A DNA stretch of 64,000 bases, taken from the NCBI GenBank assembly GCA_964023275.1, contig OZ029926.1, forward strand, positions 26,187,568 to 26,251,567, read 5' to 3'. The notes beneath the pieces are model-generated. The model did no database searches and was not told the origin of the DNA. It worked only from the letters and a program-made list of their open reading frames with translations. This document shows positions 47,301-64,000 of this stretch, in pieces. Source of the DNA: Norana najaformis (lineage: Eukaryota; Annelida; Clitellata; Crassiclitellata; Hormogastridae). The first letter of the stretch is position 1, and each line of letters begins with the position of its first letter. The translations under genes and the position numbers were made by a program.

Positions 47301-48216
47301 GCTGCAATTCAGACGACGATCGTCTGACAACTTCTGCTTTTGTTTGACACGTGAGAGAAAGACTTGTATCAGCGCCAGACCAGAATTAGCAACACACACC
47401 GTCTCATTCGGCCGATCAGCTGTTCATTCGGAAACTCAAAGACCTGACCTTATTCTTGTGGCCGACCCATAAACAAACCCAAGGACGGGTCCAGAGCTGT
47501 ACATGGGGCTGGAGGGCAAATGATTATGCAGAGAAGTGTTTGGTTCATGTTTGCGTGGACTTAACCGAAGGCATATCTCATATGGGTGGGATTGCTTGCC
47601 CCTGGATTAACCGTTGAATGGGACAGTGATGACAAAAATGATGATTGATGATGTCTATGATTGGTATGTCGATGATGATGATGATATTAATGGTGATAAC
47701 TGGTAGTAGAGATAGAAAATGGTCCGTGTCATTCCGTGTCAACTCATCCTCTGGTCCTCCACCTTGCCAGCTCAGATTTTGATAACTTTTGGCCAATATG
47801 TAGGCAAACTTGTCTCATGAAAACGTGCAAAGTTTCAGACCTCAATGCCTAGTAGTTGCGTAGATATGAGACTCACAATGCACCTGCCGCAGTTGCCCGG
47901 TTTTCAGAGTTTAAACAGATGAGAATTTCCGTTAACGAGTTGAGAAGAGAAACTAACGAGATCTCAGAGTTATTCGTTGTGATGTTCATTTACTGACACT
48001 GCGCGCGTTTTAAGTGCTTTAATAAATAAGTAAATAAATACATTACTTTCTCTGTATGTTTTCTGTTTACCATAGGACGGGTTCGTGGAGTTCTACGAAG
48101 GTCGACCTGAGCGAAGAGAGGAGTCGCCGTGGCCGTCGCTTTCGACGCTCTGCGGATGCGCCATTGGTGCCATTGGGGTCATCACGCTTGGCGCGTTCTT
48201 TTCGCAGAAGTCGTAG
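41392..48216 (+). CDS. BCL2-family survival protein, Bcl-w/Bcl-xL-like (2 coding exons, 187 aa)
   Basis: Exons 41392-41814 and 48076-48216, split by a 6.3-kb intron. An in-frame TGA lies immediately before the ATG. The order is BH4 (TRQLVVDYVCYRL, residues 7-19), BH3 (MRALGEEF, 43-50), BH1 (ELFRDGIKWGR, 82-92), BH2 (WIQQNGNW then DGFVEFY, 134-148), and a hydrophobic tail anchor ending LGAFFSQKS. Order, spacing and length fit Bcl-w (193 aa) best. An N-terminal BH4 plus tail anchor argues for an anti-apoptotic protein on mitochondrial or ER membranes. The intron follows the BH2 tryptophan codon, the same place as in vertebrate BCL2 and BCL2L1. BH3 has Glu where the family usually has Asp (GD to GE), and BH1 has KWGR for NWGR. 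Without the second exon, read-through would give a product lacking most of BH2 and the tail. Divergent neighbour of PLEKHA8. The exact vertebrate ortholog cannot be assigned. Confidence 0.94.
45825..45946 (+). mobile_element. LINE family-1 3' end
   Basis: GGCTCTTGGATCTTGCCTGT, then TTTTGTTTTGACTGAGCGCC and a GATTACATGACG tail, the family-1 3' end in sense direction. Confidence 0.65.
46290..46595 (+). mobile_element. LINE family-1 3' end, diverged
   Basis: Ends with ACACTGTAGAAATCTCGAGA and TTACGATAGT, preceded by AGCTGGTTCCCGCAACTCAG. About 300 bases are recognisable. Confidence 0.65.
46960..47087. repeat. (TCC)n microsatellite, about 42 units
   Basis: A pure CCT/TCC run with one slip at 47050. 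The long poly-Ser, poly-Pro or poly-Leu ORFs here are artefacts of it. Confidence 0.97.
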
Positions 48217-51200
48217 CCACTGTTGTTGCAGAAACCACGTTGTGTCGCCGCCTTCCTTAAAGCTTTAATTAATGCGTTCTCGTGTGCAGTCGTCATTGTC
48301 CTTCGTCTGTGTGGAGGCTGTGTTTGTTGGGGACCAATCCGTAGAAATAGGGGAGGCCTTCGTATCGCTTGGCAGCATGTCGGTCGGTCGGTCAGTCAGT
48401 CGGTCTGGGACTGTGCGAGGAGGCTATATCTGGCACGGGAGACGTGCTTTGGATCAAATGGATAGCTGTTATGCTTCATGAGTGACAGAAATTGGCCCCA
48501 ATGTAACTTAGATAAAGTTTTTTCTGCACAGGAAATGAGAACTCAACCTTTTCTAACAAAATATAGGATTGTCGTTTTTTTCTGGAAGAGCCCTGTGGCG
48601 GTTCTGAGAAAAAGAGACACAGCTGCAACTGAAGAAGGGAAAGTTCTGCTCTTCCAAAGATGACAGCTGTCAAAACTCATGATGTCTGATTACCCACAAC
48701 TGAGCTTAGATGATGATGATAAAAACTCTTTCCAAGAGAAAAAACAAAGAAAAAGAAATGGCTTAAGAAGATATGGAGAAGACAGAGGAAGCTGAACATT
48801 CAAAAGGACCGAACATTAGAGTCCGGCTGGGTATAACATAACTACATAACTTTGCTTGCAGTTAGTTATTCGTGAACGGTGCAGTTCCTCAAGATGTCCT
48901 TCACTGAGTGATATACACGGTACACGAAGTTACGAGTCCACTGCGATGTTTACCCGTACCTTTTCTTGTTCACTTCATTTTTGGTTCGCATCCGTATCGT
49001 GATGTGATGTCGCTTTTGCAATTTGTTCGTTATTCATTCAGTTAATGACTCACCAAACGTCAGTCACGATGGATTGCAGGAAATGAATGATCGGAAGCAG
49101 AGGAAATTACTGGAAAGCTATAATGAATTTGCCTGGCAACCTGTAGGAAGAAATTAAGGCAATTTGACTGAGCATGATGTACATGTTTGCAGACATTTGT
49201 CATTATGTGGGAATGCCTTGCTCTGCAGCTGTGTTTCTCTTTGTACCCTTTGCCTCAACCATAAATATCGGTTCTACGGAACAAACAGAGGTTTTTCTTA
49301 AGGCAAAGGAATGTTTATGAGTGGATGTGACAGGAGGCTACCGTGAGTGTCGCTTTGAATTGGGATTGGCGTCATTCATTAACTATGGCTTTAATTTCTT
49401 GTCTTAGTTGACTTTGGACGAAAGAACTTTGGACTAAAATGGAAGAATTCAGGATACATTACATTTTCGATTCCACTTTTCTGCTTCTTCAAGATTGGCA
49501 TTGTTTGAAAGTTGAATAGAAAGCAAGACTATTTGTACTAGACCTACTTCAAATCAAATTCCGTAGACCCTCGACTGTGAGTGGTTGATAATTTCGTCAT
49601 ATTGAAGTGTTGACAAAATGAATTTACTAAACCCATTCATCTTCCTTTACTCGTCTCAAGAGTTCAACTAATATTTACCATAAAACGAAAAATGTGTTTT
49701 TCTTCTCTTCTGGCAATCTGGGAATTTCCTAGTCACTCCGATTCCAAACGCCATCCACAGTCTTACAGTCCATTCCTGCCAGAACTTTTAATTGTGATTT
49801 CGAACCGCACCAGACTTTACCTGCCGCACCGAATTCGTGTTTAACTGAGCACCTGTGAACTTACCTTTTTGATCACTGAAGAAATGCGGAGTTTACTATT
49901 ATGGTGTTTTTGCAAAAAGGCATTCCTCCACCGTTATAGCTAGCAATCCAGAGCTATGTTATTTTCTAATTCATTTCGGCCAAGGTTTCGAAGTACCGGT
50001 CTTTGAGCGTAGGGTGTTGTCGGCTGGGTTTTGTCGGTTCCCATGGAGAGGGGGTGAAGATAGGATTCTGGAATCGTAGAACGAAGATAATCGGAGGAAT
50101 TGCCAATATGGATGTCTGTCCGACGGTTATCTCCAGGAGCATCTTCACACTGTCTCAGTATCTCGTTCAACTATAACGGCAGTTTTTGATGCTGGCTTTC
50201 AACCGAGCTCGAGCTTTAACTCATCCGTCGTCAGTAATCAAGACGGAGTTCAGTGATTGTGTCAACAGAAAATGTGGACTACTTCCTTGATGATTGAAGC
50301 TAAATTTATATTTTCCGTGAAAGGAAAACCGGTTTTTCCTTACGGTTTGGAGTAACCTCAAAACCAGTGTTTCCTGCTTCAGTCGGGAAACTTTCTCCAG
50401 CCGAATGCGTCCGTTGCACTGGAATTGGTTCACACGTTTATCTAATGTTTAATAATTTGATTTTGTGTAGATGTCATTTGCTGACGTGTTTACTAAATGC
50501 TGCTCTAATCATGCGTGTCTGTGGAAGTAATGTAGACAGTAATCAAGTTGGTAGACTATCTGCGTCTGAATTTCTTAAACTGGTCGATGCAGATTATGTT
50601 GCTTACTTCGTACTTATGTGTGCCATTCTGTACCTTCTGTTTGAAATTACTTTGGTTGCTTGTAATGTAATGTAATGTAAAGTTTATTGTGTAACATTGT
50701 AATCACGTTTGGTTCTTTGATGCACTCTCTGTTGTACTTGGAGAGTTTGTTGAGGTATTGTTTTGAAGGCATTTTTTGCTAATTTTTTATTCAGTTTCCA
50801 GAGTTTTCTGCACGCGTTTTCTTTATGATTTCTGGAAATTTCCTGTTGATCATTTCTGCTGTTTATGACCGGATGTTCGTTGGTGTTTAAACCTAAGTTC
50901 TTTTAGAGTTGCTCGTATTCAATCATAAACTGTACATGGTAAAATCTTCTGAAGCTTTGGTTGCAGTTAGCATTATGTTGTAGATTCTGTAGATAATTGG
51001 AGAACATTTTCCAAGCCTTGCTCTGTGAATTCTCGCAATTAACATTTTCGTAAGTTTCTTTGGCGAGTTTCTTGGCAGTGGGTCGTCCAAAAAGGACTTC
51101 CGAAAAGTGACCTACTTTGGACTTCTCCTTACCACCTTGTCCGCATTTGGCGTTACTCTTTCCATTCCCCTTTGAGACATCTGTGTTCAATTGGAATGTA

Positions 51201-53809
51201 GTACTAAGGAGTACATACACACTGGACCGCCCTGTTCATCTTACAAGGGGAAACTGTGATACTGGGTGGAGTACTTTACTGCTGCCAAGTCCAGCGAAGG
51301 ACTCTAACTAGATCCAGCGTGGCACAATTGTCTGTTGTCTGACTGAAGTTGGTGTTTAAGGCGCAGGCTACACTGAAATAACTATGAACCAAATTGAGAT
51401 GTAGATGTTTGCATCGGGCATAACCCTCTCTCCGCAGTTGGATGGCCCCTCACTCCCCTTATGCGGACGTCCTTAATGGTCGACCCCAGGTCTTTATGGC
51501 AACATTTGTAGATATTTCGACTTCTGTTTCCGTAGTAACCGTTCCGTTGCCAACCAGATCTCTTCCCGCCCACGCCGTCGTCATGGAAACGAGTAATTGC
51601 AGACATGTAAATACTACATTGGATGTAAACTGCGTAGTTGGCGAGTCTGAAATTGATGAATAGGAGGCGATGAATCTGGTCGCAATGAGATATGCATGGA
51701 ATGTCATTGCGTATTCAGCTCCGTGCAGTAATCCGAGCGTCCAACGCATGTCAATGAGGGCCCTTTAGCACTGGCTACGGATGCAGTAGAAGGCACACAG
51801 ACAAACACAGGTACTCAGGCGCGGACGCCTAGGAATACGCCAAGACACCCACTTATGCAGTCTAATGAGGTTTATCATAAAGTACCAGTTATGAAAACCT
51901 CTCCAGTAAACTATCTCCATCTCAACAATACACTGGAAAATTTATTCAGCACAGCCGCTCCCACCCTTTGGCAAGTTATGAATGCCCAGATAAATGTGTG
52001 TGTGTGTGTGTGTGCACATTGACGTGCATATATTAGTTTGTATACAGCTGAGGTTATTACGGCAGGCGTGTTTACCTGTTTACCGATGACGTATATGCTA
52101 ATGTGTGGCTTTGCAAATGTAGATTTGGTGGGGTGGCAGATGTGTGTGTTTGTGTGTATGTGTGTGTGTGTTTTGGGGATTCCCATTGTTTGAAGAATGG
52201 GGATTAGGAATTCATTTGGTGCTAGTGGGAGGAAGATGAAACTGCTGCTGCTGCTACTATTGTTGTCCCGGCTGACCAGATGCTGTTCTAGATCAGTGAG
52301 TGGCCGTTTGATGCTGTGAGCTGCGATGTTTGCGTCGCTAAGCCTGGTTGCCAAGTCTGTTTAAAGCCGATACAGGGAGAGAGGGAAGGAAGGATGGATG
52401 GATGGAAGGAGGGAAGCATTTGTTCTTCCCCGAGTGAACGCAGTTCTTCATTTTCTCTGCGTAAATAGGAAGGAGGGAGGGAGGGAAGGGAGGCCAGTGC
52501 TGTTTCTTTGAAGCCAGGAATTGAGTCCATCTGATCCACAAGATAGCAATGGCGTTTTGTGGTCGGCATTTAAGACAACGTATTCCAGGCGTAAGTCAAT
52601 TATGGAGCGCCTTTTAAAAGCGGTTCCTGGGTGGCTGATTGGACGAAGCGGGGATGACTTAGGAAGCGAAATGAATGAATTGGTGGCCGACTTTGTTTCG
52701 CTGTCCGACATCTCTTGGACTTCGGCGGAATGACAAATTCAAGTATCTTCTTAGTTTGGCTTTACTTAGGGTTTGTCCAAACTACTTCACCTTTCCGAAT
52801 TTGGTTTTGGGCGATTGACCTGGGTTATTCTGCTGGTCGGTCGACAAAAAGCTGTTGTTTGATCTGCTCTGGTGTTGGAATTAGGAGACGACGCATGCAT
52901 TCACAGGTGTTTGGACTCTCGTGTCGCCGAAATCTCCCTTTCAGATGACGGTCCACGTGTCTGCGCTGTAGCCAACGGCTAATACTTTTACATCATGCCC
53001 ACGTTGTCTGTTGTGACCTCTCCTTTGTCTGCCTGCCTGCCTGTCTGTCTGTCTGTCTGTCTGTCTGTGTCTGTCTGGATTCTTGCTCTGTCCATCCTCT
53101 GGCGTAATGTACTTGACGGAGCCTGATTTTTGGGGATTTGATTGTTTTGGTTTAGCTCAGGCCTTTCACAGACCCTGATTACAGTAAGTAGGTCAGTCAA
53201 CAAGGAGAGGACGTGTGGGATGAGTCGGATGGTATTACGTCAACTGTGGTCGTGAAACCAAATTCTTTCTAGATGACGCTAGTTGCATCGGAGACTAAAC
53301 AACAGGATGTCTGCTTGCCTTAAATGACTCAACTTCCGGGTGAACTTTGACCCTTGTTGAACTCTATCCTAATTTCATTCAGTGTTTCTTCATTAAGGGG
53401 CCCGACTTGGAGAGACGCAGAGGTTGTTGGGCGGGACTTTTGCTTCATTTATTTTAGTCTGTGGGCGTGACCAGTGCAGGCACCGCCCCTATATGTGTTG
53501 ATTGACATCTACCTCCTTGCGTGTTCGTGCTGTTTTTTTACACAGTAATAATATATAAATAATATTCCTTATGCTGTTTTCATGTGTTCTTGGTCTTGCG
53601 ATAGCATGTCTGAGTCTTTTTCAATGTCTGTCTGTCTGTGTCGGTCTGTCTGTCGTTTTTGTTCTGCTTTTGTGAATAGTTTCATTCGGATGCTTTTGAT
53701 GATGGCTTTATTATTCTATGCAGTCATCAGTTTCTATTGTACGACGGAAAACGTGACTCGTGTTCTCTTCTTTTCTATAAGACAAGAGCGAGCGTCTGTG
53801 TAGGGGTGC

Positions 53810-54170
53810 ATACGGGATCGTCCATAAAAGACGTCCGCAAAGGGGGAGGACTCACCCAAATACGGACAACGGGAAGTAGTGGTTATGCTCAATGCGGACG
53901 TCCGCGTCTAAATTTTTATATGAAGTTATTTCTGAGCATCCAGTGCCTTAAACAATGAATGTCAATCTGACTGATAGTCTGTGTGCACTGTGTTGGATCA
54001 AAGTAGTCACTGCCGAACGCAACGGCATAAAAGTACCCCACCCCGTAGCACAGTCCCCTATGAGGTCAGCAGGATCGCCTGTTGCATGCCTTAGTACTCC
54101 GTTGGAGTGCTGACGTCCGCAGAGGATGGGAGGAGTAACCCAAAGGTAGACAAGGGGAGGAAGGAGTCCT
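53810..54170 (+). repeat. Unclassified dispersed repeat, second copy
   Basis: GGGATCGTCCATAAAAGACG with TCCGCAAAGGGGGAGGACTC at the left, then TACCCCACCCCGTAGCACAG and GTTGGAGTGCTGACGTCCGC at the right. The right part matches 24480-24720. Confidence 0.5.
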
Positions 54171-54623
54171 GCTGGGATTTTTTCCGGATGTTCATTTTAA
54201 ACAACCTCTAAGTACATTTAAAATCATTTCGGCTAGCGTGGAGGGCCTCGGCATAGTTTCTCTTAAGTGGCGCTATATAAATCTCCAATTAAAATTATAT
54301 GGAGTAAGGCACATTTACGCTAGCGAGAGAGCGTCCTCACGAGGTCCTCGAAAGGCGCTATAGAAAGGTTCGGATACATTACAGCATTACCAAAGTGAAC
54401 TGTTTATAGGCCTAACGGTCTCCGGCGATGCCGTTCCTAGTTTGGCGGATAAACCGAATCTTATGATGATAATAATAATAAATAATAATATAATAATAAT
54501 AATGTAGAGATTAGAGTGCCGCAGTTAGTAAGCAGTCGACGAGTCGAAAACAACGATTCAGAAGCACAATCTTAATACAAACAGAATAATAATATTGTGC
54601 TGCTCGGAGGTGGCAGAGATTTG

Positions 54624-54722
54624 ACACTACATTTAATTAAAAAATTAATTGTTATAGTTAACTATTTATTTATCTGTGAAATATAGCGTAAACTTTCCTT
54701 AATTTTTAATTAAATGTAGTGT
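54624..54722. repeat. Small foldback, about 24-bp arms
   Basis: ACACTACATTTAATTAAAAA at the left is mirrored by its reverse complement at the right, separated by about 50 AT-rich bases. It could be a tiny MITE or a transcript hairpin in the Wnt 3' region. Confidence 0.65.
54665..54670 (-). terminator. Candidate poly(A) signal of the Wnt gene
   Basis: AATAAA reads on the minus strand about 145 bases beyond the Wnt stop codon. It lies in the loop of a small foldback (54624-54722), so it could come from that repeat. No cleavage site can be seen directly. Confidence 0.4.
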
Positions 54723-54814
54723 AAAATTCATTACCCGATAGTTTTATTTACAACCGCGCGCATTAAGTTTGTCACGCGCGCCATCTGTCCGTGGTTGGCT
54801 TATGTAGCGCTATG

Positions 54815-63174
<8,360 letters not shown>

Positions 63175-63654
63175 TATATGAAAGATCGATAGATGAGCGG
63201 CTGATCAATGAGATCAATCATAGGCATCCTCCTCTTCCTCTTCTTCCTCCTCGTGCTTCCAGAGGAGACTACACATCATGAGAACTTTCCCTACAAAGGT
63301 TACAATGGATGCTATTTCCAATAGAACTGTTCCAGCAGCAGTCGTAACAACAGTGAAAAAGGAAGAAGAAGAGGAAGAGGAAGAAGAGATGAGGGGCGCC
63401 AAAGATGCTACGTTGGATACTGAGGATGGTGAAACGACTGCTTCCGCGATTAGCGTTTTATTGTCTTGGAAAAACCTGGTCGTCCAATGGAAAGCCTCCT
63501 CGGAGCATCCGAAGGCGACTTATGGCCAGGAGCTGTGACGTTTTTATGGGACAACCGCAGTTCACCCCCCACCGATCGACCGAGCGCCGAAGCCCCGACA
63601 GATAACCACTCCACGAGAGAAGACCTCACTACTACGAGCCAGATATTCAAGTGA

Positions 63655-64000
63655 GCCTCTCTCTCTCTCTCGCTCGCTCTCTCTTTCTCTCTCTCTCTCT
63701 CCCTCCCTTTCTCTGTCTCTGTCTCTCTCTCTGTGTGTCTCTCTCTTTCTTTCTCTCTTTCTCTCTTTCTCTCTCACCCTCTCTCTCTCCCTCCCTCTGT
63801 CTCTCTCTGTCTATCTCTCTCTGTTTCTCTCTCTGTCTCTCTCTGTCTATCTCCCTCTCTCTCTGTTTCTCTCTCTGTCTCTCTCTGTCTCTCTCTGTCT
63901 CTCTCTGTCTCTCTCTGTCTCTCTGTTTCTCTCTCTCTCTGTTTCTCTCTCTCTCTGTTTCTCTCTCTATCTCTTTCTCTCTTTCTCTCTCTCTCTTTCT
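63655..64000. repeat. TC-rich microsatellite block reaching the window edge
   Basis: TCTC/TCTG/TTTC repeats begin about 480 bases upstream of the Wnt start codon and run off the window. It could lie in the Wnt promoter region. Confidence 0.93.

Larger units (their letters stand above)
41815..48075. other. Single intron of the BCL2-family gene
   Basis: Holds two LINE family-1 ends (45825-45946 and 46290-46595), a (TCC)n array and short GT runs. Long stretches (42200-45400) show only unique-looking sequence with no exon support. Confidence 0.6.
48217..54814. other. Intergenic region between convergent BCL2-family and Wnt genes
   Basis: 6.6 kb with no supported exon. It contains a LINE family-1 end at 49680-49905, GT and (CTGT)n runs (51999-52012, 53027-53067), copies of the unclassified ACGTCCGC repeat (51440, 53810-54170), a LINE-like 3' end at 54240-54300, and a small foldback at 54624-54722. 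Confidence 0.55.

Noticed and set aside
63278-63538. 86-aa ORF with a poly-Glu run upstream of the Wnt start
   Set aside because: No homology recognised, a GAA/GAG repeat lies inside, and no splice or context support.

Overview
The window is genomic DNA from an intron-rich, non-vertebrate bilaterian animal. This rests on short coding exons with GT-AG borders, animal-only families (WNT, BCL2, a PH-GLTP lipid-transfer protein), very dense micro- and minisatellites, and many 3'-truncated non-LTR retrotransposons. The phylum cannot be fixed from sequence alone. A marine lophotrochozoan is my best guess, with an invertebrate deuterostome as the alternative. No bacterial gene, CRISPR array, rRNA or complete tRNA gene was found.

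Five protein genes were rebuilt exon by exon, and splice phases agree at every joint. (1) and (2) are two tandem cystathionine beta-synthase genes on the + strand: CBS-A (537-8768, 15 exons, 519 aa) and CBS-B (12357-22688, 15 exons, 530 aa). (3) PLEKHA8/FAPP2 is on the - strand (26442-39371, 12 exons, 534 aa), with an N-terminal PH domain and a C-terminal glycolipid-transfer domain. (4) A BCL2-family survival gene of Bcl-w/Bcl-xL type is on the + strand (41392-48216, 2 coding exons, 187 aa). (5) A Wnt gene, most like WNT6, is on the - strand (54815-63174, 4 exons, 359 aa); its short signal-peptide exon lies 5.8 kb upstream of exon 2. PLEKHA8 and the BCL2 gene are divergent, about 2 kb apart. 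CBS-B/PLEKHA8 and BCL2/WNT6 are convergent. The five genes share no obvious pathway beyond the CBS pair, which would make cystathionine and H2S.

The intervals between exons are largely repeats. They include about a dozen 3' ends of one L2/CR1-like LINE family, fragments of other LINEs, two tRNA-headed SINE families, and a 3.4-kb P-superfamily DNA transposon with perfect 8-bp target duplications in PLEKHA8 intron 1. There is also a 0.7-kb foldback element downstream of CBS-B and long simple arrays, notably in WNT6 intron 1. No LTR element or virus-like element was recognised.

The most unusual feature is that several tandem arrays sit exactly across exon-intron borders and copy the splice site itself. 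Examples are the exon-7 donor of both CBS genes (45-bp units in CBS-B, in frame, each re-encoding a CxxC), the exon-10 acceptor of both CBS genes (51-bp units), and the exon-9 donor of PLEKHA8 (four 35-bp units).
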